DNA of 64,000 bases, from positions 1 to 64,000 of the forward strand of contig WHTA01000019.1 of NCBI GenBank assembly GCA_009379825.1, written 5' to 3'. The notes below the pieces were generated by a model, which made no database searches, was not told where the DNA came from, and worked only from the letters and a program-made list of their open reading frames with translations. This DNA is from Streptosporangiales bacterium. GTDB lineage: Bacteria > Actinomycetota > Actinomycetes > Streptosporangiales > WHST01. Position 1 is the first letter of the stretch, and every line of letters begins with the position of its first letter. Both the position numbers and the translations under genes were made by a program. Positions 10,238-17,373 of the stretch are shown here, piece after piece.

Positions 10238-12024
10238 GCCACACCATCGACCCGCGAGAAGCTGTCGCCCATCTCACCGAGGAGCACTGGGGCGTCGCCA
10301 ACCGGCTGCTGGTACGCAAGGCGCTGGCGGAGTTCTCCCACGAGCGGCTGCTCGCCCCCGTGCCGCAAGGCGACGACAGGTACGTGCTCGTCAGCGACGA
10401 CCGCGCTGTGGAGTACTCGTTCACGGCGTCGGTCCTCAGTCTCGACCACTGGCAGATCGACCAGGACAGCATCACCCGCAGCGCCTCGGGCAGCCCGCTG
10501 CCGTTGGACGTCCTCGACTTCGTCGTGGAGTTCCGCGAGACCCTCAACCTCGGCGACGAGCTGTTGCCCGTCTACCTGGAGGAGCTCAGCAGCACCCTCG
10601 CCGGCCGCGCGTATCACCTCGCGACGAAGCCACCGACCGCGGAAGAGCTGGCCGCAGCCGACTTCCAGGCCATCGAGTCCTCGATGTCAGAAGGACACCC
10701 GTGCTTCGTCGCGAACAACGCGCGGCTGGGCTTCGACATCGCCGAGTACCACTCGTACGCGCCAGAGACCGGCGCCCCCGTCCGGTTGATCTGGCTCGCG
10801 ACCAGACACACGAAGACCACCGTTACGCTGTCCGCCGAGCTGACGTACGAGGAGCTGGTGACCAGTGAGCTGGACGCAGACACCCGGCGGCGGTTCGACC
10901 GCACGCTGACGGACCTCGGGCTCGATCCCGACGAGTACCGCCTGGTACCCGTGCACCCGTGGCAGTGGTGGAACAAGCTCGCCGTGACCTACGCGGCCGA
11001 CATCGCGCGCAGGCACATCGTCTGTCTCGGCCACGGCGACGACGAGCACCGGGCGCAGCAGTCGGTACGTACCTTCTTCAACGCCAGCGACCCCACCCGG
11101 CACTACGTCAAGACGGCGCTCTCCGTGCTGAACATGGGCTTCATGCGCGGCCTTTCCGCGGCCTACATGCAGGCCACCCCCGCGATCAACGACTGGGTGG
11201 GCTCCCTCGTCCACAACGACCCGCTCCTGCGGACCGCCGGCTTCGACGTGCTCAAGGAGGTCGCGGCCGTCGGCTACCACAGCGAGCACTACGAGGCGGC
11301 AGCCAAACCGGGCTCGCCCTACCTGAAGATGTTCGCCGGTCTGTGGCGGGAGAGCCCGGTGCCGAAGCTACGGCCGGGTGAGCACCTGGCGACCATGGCC
11401 GCACTGCTGCACACCGACGAGACCGGCCGCTCGGTCGCAGGCGCATTCATCGCCGACTCCGGGCTCTCCCCGCACGAGTGGGTCCGTCGTTACCTCGACG
11501 CGTACCTCACTCCCCTCGTGCACTGCTTCTACGCCTATGGGCTGGTGTTCATACCACACGGCGAGAACGTCATCCTCGTGCTCGACGAGCGCAACGTCCC
11601 GTTGCGGGTCTTCGTCAAGGACATCGCGGAAGAGATCGGGGTCTGCGACCCGGACATCCCGCTGCCGCCCGAGGCCGAGCGCGTACGGGTGGAGATGGCC
11701 GACGAGCTGCGCACGCTGTCGATCTTCACCGACGTCGTGGACTGCTTCCTGCGCTTCCTCAACGCCACGCTCAGCTCCGACGACACCCTGCCGCTGGACG
11801 ACCTGTGGCACATCGCCGCCGACTGCATCCGCGACTACCAGCGGTCGATGCCGCAGCTGGCGGACAGGTTCGCCAAGTACGACCTCTTCGCCGAGGAGTT
11901 CCCGCTGTGCTGCCTCAACCGGCTGCAGCTCAGGGACAACCAGCAGATGCTCGACCTACAGGACCCGGTGAACTCACTCGAGCTCGTCGGCACGCTCAGG
12001 AACCCGCTCTCGGGCCACGGCTGA
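10234..12024 (+). CDS. desD: Desferrioxamine NIS synthetase (IucA/IucC family)
   Basis: A 596-aa ATP-dependent NRPS-independent siderophore synthetase that condenses N-hydroxy-N-succinyl-cadaverine units into desferrioxamines. IucA/IucC motifs are present: the nucleotide-binding SEGHPCFVANNARLGF region (HPxxKxR-like, here with N-N-R), HPWQWWNKL, SVRTFFNASDPTRHYVKTALSVLNMGFMRGLS and the C-terminal FhuF-like IPHGENVILVLDERNVPLRVFVKDI. It is the last gene of desABCD. Its final 51 bases are overlapped convergently by the minus-strand cysteine hydrolase. No desE/desF uptake genes are adjacent. Confidence 0.94.
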   Translation: MSHTIDPREAVAHLTEEHWGVANRLLVRKALAEFSHERLLAPVPQGDDRYVLVSDDRAVEYSFTASVLSLDHWQIDQDSITRSASGSPLPLDVLDFVVEFRETLNLGDELLPVYLEELSSTLAGRAYHLATKPPTAEELAAADFQAIESSMSEGHPCFVANNARLGFDIAEYHSYAPETGAPVRLIWLATRHTKTTVTLSAELTYEELVTSELDADTRRRFDRTLTDLGLDPDEYRLVPVHPWQWWNKLAVTYAADIARRHIVCLGHGDDEHRAQQSVRTFFNASDPTRHYVKTALSVLNMGFMRGLSAAYMQATPAINDWVGSLVHNDPLLRTAGFDVLKEVAAVGYHSEHYEAAAKPGSPYLKMFAGLWRESPVPKLRPGEHLATMAALLHTDETGRSVAGAFIADSGLSPHEWVRRYLDAYLTPLVHCFYAYGLVFIPHGENVILVLDERNVPLRVFVKDIAEEIGVCDPDIPLPPEAERVRVEMADELRTLSIFTDVVDCFLRFLNATLSSDDTLPLDDLWHIAADCIRDYQRSMPQLADRFAKYDLFAEEFPLCCLNRLQLRDNQQMLDLQDPVNSLELVGTLRNPLSGHG

Positions 12025-12705
12025 CGGCGTCGTCGCCCACGTCAGCGCCTCGCCGCTGCCGACCACGTCGCCGTACTTCAGGTCGATGTCGAAGAGGTTG
12101 GCCGCATGCGCGAACGCCGACCTGTCGAAGCACGCGTCCTCTACGACGGCGACCCGGAAGTTGTGCGACGCGGCGTCCACCGCCGTCGCCCGTACGCACC
12201 CGGACGTCGTCGCGCCGGCCAGTACGAGTGTGTCGACACCCGTACGGACGAGATACGACACCAGCGGTGTGCCGAAGAACGCGCTCGCCTTCGGCTTGGC
12301 CAACACGTACTCGTCGTCGCGTGGCACCAACTCGGGCGGGAACGGCGCCTCGTGTACCCGCCGCGCAAGCCCGGCGTCGCTCGTGCGCTTGATCGAACCG
12401 CCGCAGAACGCCTTGTCCGTCGGGTCGCCGCGCGTGAACACCACAGGAACGGCGTCCGCGCGCATGGTCTCGACGAGATCCACGATCACCGGCAGGCGGG
12501 CCCATCCCATCTCCCCGCACCCCATCACCGACGGCGGGTCGGCGCTGCCCGGGCGAGGACCGAGGAACGACATGACGACGTCGACGATCACCCGGCAAGG
12601 ACGCAGGCCGGCTCCCTGACGCGCGCCGAAACCGGCGGCCGCCAGGTCTTCCAGCTCCGCGGTCGGTACGTACGTCTCCCACGGTCGCCGGCATCGCTCG
12701 GTCAC
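11974..12705 (-). CDS. Cysteine hydrolase, isochorismatase / N-carbamoylsarcosine amidase type
   Basis: A 243-aa isochorismatase-fold hydrolase. The catalytic triad is visible: Asp in RVIVDVVMSFLG (about residue 31), Lys in VLAKPKASAF and Cys in GATTSGCVRATAVDAAS. The Cys triad indicates an amidase or N-carbamoyl hydrolase rather than true isochorismatase, and the TTSGCVRATAVDA stretch resembles N-carbamoylsarcosine or maleamate amidases. GTG 12705 overlaps the tctB stop by 4 nt, so it is translated with the transporter. With the divergent flavoenzyme at 16083, a path from an N-carbamoyl compound to an amino acid to oxidative deamination is plausible (inference). Confidence 0.8.
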   Translation of the reverse strand: MTERCRRPWETYVPTAELEDLAAAGFGARQGAGLRPCRVIVDVVMSFLGPRPGSADPPSVMGCGEMGWARLPVIVDLVETMRADAVPVVFTRGDPTDKAFCGGSIKRTSDAGLARRVHEAPFPPELVPRDDEYVLAKPKASAFFGTPLVSYLVRTGVDTLVLAGATTSGCVRATAVDAASHNFRVAVVEDACFDRSAFAHAANLFDIDLKYGDVVGSGEALTWATTPSAVARERVPERADELE

Positions 12706-13229
12706 CCGTACCCCAGCAGCTGGTAGAAGACGAGGTAGTTGAGCGCAGACATGACGATGGTGATACCCGCCGCCACCTTCAACGGCACCCGTACCCAGAG
12801 GAAGAACGCAACCAGGAACACGGGCGTCATGATCGCGTAGCCGAGGAAGTACATGCCGAGCCCGAGAGCCAGCAGCCAGAGCAGCACGAGCCACGGACTC
12901 AGCACCCGCTGCCGCGCACCCGCCTGCTGCTCAGCTTCACCGTCCGCTGATGCGGAGCCGGCAGGCGCGACCTTGATGTAGTCGCGCTCGACGAACCCCA
13001 GCCGGCGGCGCAGTGAAGGGACGAGGGTGAGTACGAGATCCAGCACCAGCAGCCCGATGGTCACAGGCAGCGTGACGATGGGGAACCTTCGCGCTCCGCC
13101 GAACAGCTGTGTCGTCTCGTACAGCAGGTACGACAGGAACACGATGAGGACGACGTCGACGACCACCGCGCCCGTGAGCCACCGCGGCCGATTGGCCGCC
13201 ACCGTCGCCAGCCGTTCCGGTGCGTTCAC
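12702..13229 (-). CDS. tctB: Tripartite tricarboxylate transporter small membrane subunit TctB
   Basis: A 175-aa membrane protein with four hydrophobic helices split by a charged loop of about 45 residues (around 78-120), matching TctB/DUF1468. It forms the membrane part of a tripartite carboxylate importer with the large subunit encoded directly upstream. The GTG at 13229 overlaps the tctA stop (GTGA), with GGGAG in the tctA 3' end as ribosome site. It is coupled in turn to the cysteine hydrolase by another GTGA overlap. Confidence 0.85.
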   Translation of the reverse strand: MNAPERLATVAANRPRWLTGAVVVDVVLIVFLSYLLYETTQLFGGARRFPIVTLPVTIGLLVLDLVLTLVPSLRRRLGFVERDYIKVAPAGSASADGEAEQQAGARQRVLSPWLVLLWLLALGLGMYFLGYAIMTPVFLVAFFLWVRVPLKVAAGITIVMSALNYLVFYQLLGYG

Positions 13230-14743
13230 GACGACACCTTCTCCCGCGACTGCGGTCCGCGCTTCTTCGCCAACCGCTCCCGGATGAGGGGAACCACGAA
13301 GAGCAGCACGCCGACCGCCAGGATCGCCAGGCTGAACGGGCGCGTGAAGAACGCGCCGAGGCCCATGGTGAGTGCCGTCTGGCCGAACGCCTGCTCGACC
13401 ATCCGGCCGAGGATGAGGCCGATCACCACGGGCACCAGGCTGAAGCCGTACTTCTTCAACACGAAGCCCAGCACGCCGGCCAGCGTCGCGACGAGGATGT
13501 CGCCGCTGCGCTGACCGATGCTGTAGGCACCCACCATGCTGATCACAAAGATCACCGGCGCGACGTAGACGCCGGGCATCCGCGCGACCGGCGCCAGCAC
13601 CCGGCTCAACAACAACCCGATGACCGACGTCAGGATGTTCGAGATCAACAGACCGAAGATGATGAGGAACACGACGTCCAGGTGGTCGGTCAGCATCTCT
13701 CTGCCCGGTGCGATGCCGTGCACGAGGAACGCGCCGAGAACCACCGCCCATACCGCGCTGCCCGGCAGTCCCAGCGCGATGGTGGGCAACAGTGCGCCGC
13801 CGTCCTTGGCGTCGATGGCAGCCTCCGACGCCAGCACGCCGCGCGGGTCGCCGGTGCCGAACTTCTCGCCGTCCTTCGCGCTCTGCTTGGCCGCCGCGTA
13901 CGACATGAACCCGGCGATCGAACCGCCGACACCCGGAATGATGCCGCAGATCGTGCCGATCACGCTGCTCTGCAACAGGATGCGCGGATATCGGAGGCAC
14001 AGCCCGACACCCTTGCGTATCTGCGCCCAGTGCGCCCTAGCGCCGAGCTTGCGCTCTTCCGGCGGCCGGTTGGGTTCGAGCAGCAGCGACATGGCCTCGC
14101 TCAACGCGAACAGCCCGATCAGCACCGCTACGAAGTCCAGGCCGTCCTCGAGGAACAGGATGTCGAAGGTGAACCTGGTCTCGCCGGTGAGCAGGTCGCG
14201 GCCGACGAACGACAGCAGGAAACCGAGACCGCCTGCGACGAGCCCCTTGATGAGCGAGCCCCGCGAGATCAACGCGATGATGAACAACCCGACCACGGCG
14301 ACCATGAAGGTCTCGGGGTACGAGAACTGCAGGATCAGCTGGCGGCTGAGCGGCAGCACGCTCACGAACACCGCGAGCCCGAAGATGGCACCGAGTGCCG
14401 AGGCGGTGGCCGACACCGACAGCGCAGTCGAGGCCTCGCCCTTCTTCGCCAACGGATAGCCGTCGAGCAGGGTGGACGCGTTCGCCGACTCACCCGGCGT
14501 GTTGATGAGGATCGCCGTGATCGAACCGGCGAACGCCGTACCACCGATCATCGACGCCATCAGCAGGAACGCCTGTTCCGGCGCCCACGCGTAGGTCAGC
14601 GGGATGACCAACGCGATGCCGGCTGCGGCACCCAGGCCGGGCATCGCCCCGACCACGAGGCCGAGGACCGTCCCGAGGAGCGGGATCAAGATGTTCGGCC
14701 ACGACAGCAGCGTCTCGAGAGCGCTCTGGATGGCCTCGATCAT
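13226..14743 (-). CDS. tctA: Tripartite tricarboxylate transporter large membrane subunit TctA
   Basis: A permease of about 505 aa with roughly 12 membrane segments. Signature motifs include PLLGTVLGLVVGAMPGLGAAAG near the N-terminus, NTPGESANASTLLDGYPLAKKGEAS and PGVGGSIAGFMSYAAAKQ. It couples solute uptake to ion flow with TctB and a periplasmic-type binding protein. The start is ambiguous: ATG 14743, TTG 14746 and GTG 14755 are in frame, and a GAGGAG lies just upstream. It is the second gene of tctC-tctA-tctB-hydrolase. Confidence 0.92.
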   Translation of the reverse strand: MIEAIQSALETLLSWPNILIPLLGTVLGLVVGAMPGLGAAAGIALVIPLTYAWAPEQAFLLMASMIGGTAFAGSITAILINTPGESANASTLLDGYPLAKKGEASTALSVSATASALGAIFGLAVFVSVLPLSRQLILQFSYPETFMVAVVGLFIIALISRGSLIKGLVAGGLGFLLSFVGRDLLTGETRFTFDILFLEDGLDFVAVLIGLFALSEAMSLLLEPNRPPEERKLGARAHWAQIRKGVGLCLRYPRILLQSSVIGTICGIIPGVGGSIAGFMSYAAAKQSAKDGEKFGTGDPRGVLASEAAIDAKDGGALLPTIALGLPGSAVWAVVLGAFLVHGIAPGREMLTDHLDVVFLIIFGLLISNILTSVIGLLLSRVLAPVARMPGVYVAPVIFVISMVGAYSIGQRSGDILVATLAGVLGFVLKKYGFSLVPVVIGLILGRMVEQAFGQTALTMGLGAFFTRPFSLAILAVGVLLFVVPLIRERLAKKRGPQSREKVSS

Positions 14744-14777
14744 CAACGATCCCACTCCTCGCCGATCACCCGCTTCC

Positions 14778-15812
14778 TCAGCGGGTGAGGTACTTCCGAT
14801 AGGTGTCCGCGTGCTGCTTGTAGAAGGAGACCGACTGCTTGATGAGCTTCCGCTGCTGCGCCGGAGTGCCCGGTTGGACGATCCTGCCCTTCTCCCCGAA
14901 CGCAGCGAACTCGTCGCTGTTCAACGCGCCCTGCACGGCCTTGGTCAGCTTCTTCTGCACACAGGAGGGAAGATCCGGCGGCGCGACGAAGATCAGGTCG
15001 GTGGTGAGCTTACCGGCGAGGTCACCGAGCCCGACGTCCTCCGCCATCGGCGTGTCACCGAGCATGTCCAGCGGTTCCGAGCCGAACTGCGCGAGCGCCC
15101 GTACCTCGCCTGCGTCGACCGCTTCTGCGATCGAGTCACCGGAGAAGACCGTGAAGTCGGTGTCGCCCCGTACGAGCGACGTGATCGCCTCCGAGCTCCC
15201 TTCGTGCGGCACCGAGGTGAGCTTGATACCCGCCTGCTCGGAAGCGATGAGACCGTTGATGAAGTTGGGGCTGGTCAACCCGGCGTTCGCGAACTTCAGC
15301 TTCTTCTTCTTCTTACCGGCCTCGACCAGGTCGTCGAAGGTCTTGATGTCGGACTTGGTGGACACCGCGAACGTGCTCGGCCGGTTGTTGACCAGGCCGA
15401 GATGGGTGTACTTCGGCAGGTCGTAGTCCACTTCCTGGACTACCTGCAGCGCCGCGAGACCGTTGGGCTCGGTGATGTGGATCGTGTAGCCATCGGGATC
15501 GGCCCCGTAGACCTGGCTGGCCGCCACCCGGCCACCGGCGCCGTCCTCGTTCTTCACCACGATGTTCGTGCCGAGCCGCTTCTTCAGCAGCGGTGCGAGG
15601 AACCGGCCGTACTCGTCGTAGCCGCCACCCGGAGAGCGGCCGATGACCAGCTCGACCTCCTTCTCCGGGTACTTCTCGCACTCTTCCTTGCTCATCTCCG
15701 ACGACGCCCCACCGCCACCACCGCAGCCGGCCGTCGTGAGTACGAGAGCCGACAACGCGAGGCCGACCCCGAGGGCGTGCCCCAAACGCGTAACCCCGTT
15801 CCGATACGACAT
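14778..15812 (-). CDS. tctC: Tripartite tricarboxylate transporter substrate-binding lipoprotein TctC
   Basis: Extracytoplasmic binding protein, 344 aa. The signal peptide ends in a lipobox (LTTAGCGGGG, Cys about residue 29), followed by the Bug/TctC fold: VELVIGRSPGGGYDEYGRFLAPLL, GADPDGYTIHITEPNG, FANAGLTSPNFINGLI and VPHEGSSEAITSLVRGDTDF. The ATG at 15812 has GAGGAAGG a few bases upstream. Family members bind carboxylates; the exact ligand is unknown, but the amide hydrolase and flavoenzyme encoded alongside suggest an amino-acid-like acid or N-carbamoyl derivative. Confidence 0.9.
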   Translation of the reverse strand: MSYRNGVTRLGHALGVGLALSALVLTTAGCGGGGGASSEMSKEECEKYPEKEVELVIGRSPGGGYDEYGRFLAPLLKKRLGTNIVVKNEDGAGGRVAASQVYGADPDGYTIHITEPNGLAALQVVQEVDYDLPKYTHLGLVNNRPSTFAVSTKSDIKTFDDLVEAGKKKKKLKFANAGLTSPNFINGLIASEQAGIKLTSVPHEGSSEAITSLVRGDTDFTVFSGDSIAEAVDAGEVRALAQFGSEPLDMLGDTPMAEDVGLGDLAGKLTTDLIFVAPPDLPSCVQKKLTKAVQGALNSDEFAAFGEKGRIVQPGTPAQQRKLIKQSVSFYKQHADTYRKYLTR

Positions 15813-15866
15813 GTCGATACCTTCCTCACTGCACTGTGATCGGGGATAGCTGCGCCACGGGCAGCC

Positions 15867-15938
15867 AAGTGTCGACACCTAGCGTGCGGATCGGATAGTA
15901 CGTGTTACTTAGGTCAACTAACAAGGGTGTCGACACTT
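15867..15938. promoter_or_regulatory. Paired inverted operator sites in the tctC/DAO divergent region
   Basis: AAGTGTCGACACC (15867-15879) is repeated as its exact reverse complement GGTGTCGACACTT (15926-15938), 46 bp apart. Each half contains the palindrome GTGTCGACAC. The intergenic region 15813-16082 separates tctC from the flavoenzyme gene and otherwise holds no gene. The spacing would suit a regulator that loops or co-operatively binds both promoters. No regulator gene is adjacent, so the binding protein is unknown. Confidence 0.6.
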
Positions 15939-16082
15939 CGTTGTACCACCCCGCGGCGGCCGACCATGTCGACCAGGCAGGGCCTTGTACGCACCACCGA
16001 CAGTGACCGCCGCGCGTGCCCGTGTCCCTGCCACCTGATGAGGTGGGAACGGCAACTGTCACCAACGGGAGACGAGGTACCC

Positions 16083-17195
16083 ATGTCCACTCGTGTGGTC
16101 GTCATCGGTGCCGGCGTAGTCGGTTCCGCTCTCGCCGCTGAGCTCGGTCGCCTCGGCGCTGGCGTCACCTTGATCGACTCGGGCCGGCCGGCTGGCGGCA
16201 CGTCGAACGCGACGTTCTCGTGGACGAACGCCAACTCGAAGGAGCCACGCGAGTACCACGACCTCAACGTCGGCGGCATGCTCGCGCACCGCAGGCTCGC
16301 CGCCGAGCTGCCCGCCGCGAGCTGGTACCACGCCGGCGGCAACCTGGAGTGGACGGACACCGCGGCAGGCGAGGCCGCGCTGCACGCCAAGGTCGACCGG
16401 CTGCGCCGCTATCACTATCCCGTCGCCCTGCTCGACCGGGCACAGGCCCTGACGCTCGAACCGTCGCTCGCGGCGGACCAACTCTCTGACGACGGCATCG
16501 CGTACTACCCGGAAGAGGGATGGATCGAGCCGACCCGGCTGGTCGGCACCCTGCTCGACCTGGCACGTGCGCGTGGCGCCCGGGTGGTGACCAACGACGC
16601 GGTGACGGGCTGCACGTTCGACGGCGCCGCGGTGGCCGGGGTGACTACAGCGTCCGGGGCGTCGTTCGCGGCCGACCAGGTGGTCGACTGTGCCGGGCCG
16701 GAGGCGGCCGCCGTCGCGGCGCTCGCCGGCCTCGAACTGCCGATGCGCAACACCCAGGGCGTGCTGACGTACGTCGAGCCGGTCGCCGTGGCCGTGGGGC
16801 GCGTGATCCACGGTCCGCGCGTGCAGCTGCGTCCCGACGGTGGTGGACGCCTGCTGCTCCACAGCGAGGCGGCGGACGGTGCTGCCCGCCAGCGGCCGGA
16901 CGGTGGCTGGGACGTCGCACCCGGGACGGCGGAACGGCTCCTCGCCGACGCGGCCGAGCTCTACCCCGCGATCGACGGAGCCGCGGTGGAGTCGGTTCGG
17001 GTTGGGACCCGTCCCATGCCCGCGGACGGGCTGCCCGTGCTCGGCAGGTCGGCGGGCATCGAGAACTTCCACTTCGCCGTCACGCACAGCGCCGCGACCC
17101 TCTGCCTACGGATCGCCGAGCTGCTCGGCCCGGAGATAGTGGGCGGCGCAGCCAGCCCGGAGCTCGCCCCGTTCCGGCACGACCGCCTGGGATAA
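16083..17195 (+). CDS. FAD-dependent amino-acid/amine oxidoreductase (DAO family)
   Basis: A 370-aa DAO-fold flavoenzyme. The N-terminal Rossmann motif VIGAGVVGSALAAELGRLGAGVTLID (residues 6-31) binds FAD, and the C-terminus has the usual GTRPMPADGLPVLGRSAGIENFHFAVTHSAAT. It resembles glycine/sarcosine/D-amino-acid oxidases or dehydrogenases; the electron acceptor cannot be told. ATG 16083 follows GGGAGACGAGG. It is divergent from the tct-hydrolase operon across a shared inverted repeat, suggesting one catabolic unit: import, amide hydrolysis, then oxidation of the released amino acid. Confidence 0.85.
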   Translation: MSTRVVVIGAGVVGSALAAELGRLGAGVTLIDSGRPAGGTSNATFSWTNANSKEPREYHDLNVGGMLAHRRLAAELPAASWYHAGGNLEWTDTAAGEAALHAKVDRLRRYHYPVALLDRAQALTLEPSLAADQLSDDGIAYYPEEGWIEPTRLVGTLLDLARARGARVVTNDAVTGCTFDGAAVAGVTTASGASFAADQVVDCAGPEAAAVAALAGLELPMRNTQGVLTYVEPVAVAVGRVIHGPRVQLRPDGGGRLLLHSEAADGAARQRPDGGWDVAPGTAERLLADAAELYPAIDGAAVESVRVGTRPMPADGLPVLGRSAGIENFHFAVTHSAATLCLRIAELLGPEIVGGAASPELAPFRHDRLG

Positions 17196-17262
17196 ATCGG
17201 TGGCGGGCGGTTCCGTGGTGTGTTGTACTCACTCGTCGTCCGTAGCTAACCGAGGAGAGGCA

Positions 17263-17373
17263 ATGCGGCGAGCGTTCATGTCCATTCCGCGACCCACAGA
17301 CACCTACGTCGAGGACATGACGCTCCATGCACACGCTCAACTTGGGGATCCTGGCGCATGTAAACGCCGGTAA
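17263..17373 (+). CDS. Possible leader ORF (36 aa) overlapping the TetM-like gene
   Basis: An ATG at 17263 sits behind a strong GGAGAGG site (17254-17260) and opens a 36-codon frame ending at TAA 17371-17373, 47 bases inside the downstream GTPase gene in a different frame. The main gene's own ribosome site (GAGGA, 11 nt before its ATG) is much weaker. The arrangement could make translation of the resistance gene depend on ribosomes at the leader, as in tet(M)-type attenuation. The peptide resembles nothing I recognise. Confidence 0.4.
   Translation: MRRAFMSIPRPTDTYVEDMTLHAHAQLGDPGACKRR

Noticed and set aside
13220-14788. Long plus-strand frame opposite tctA
   Set aside because: Composition is that of antisense to a membrane protein. 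tctA has full family motifs and overlaps its partners correctly.
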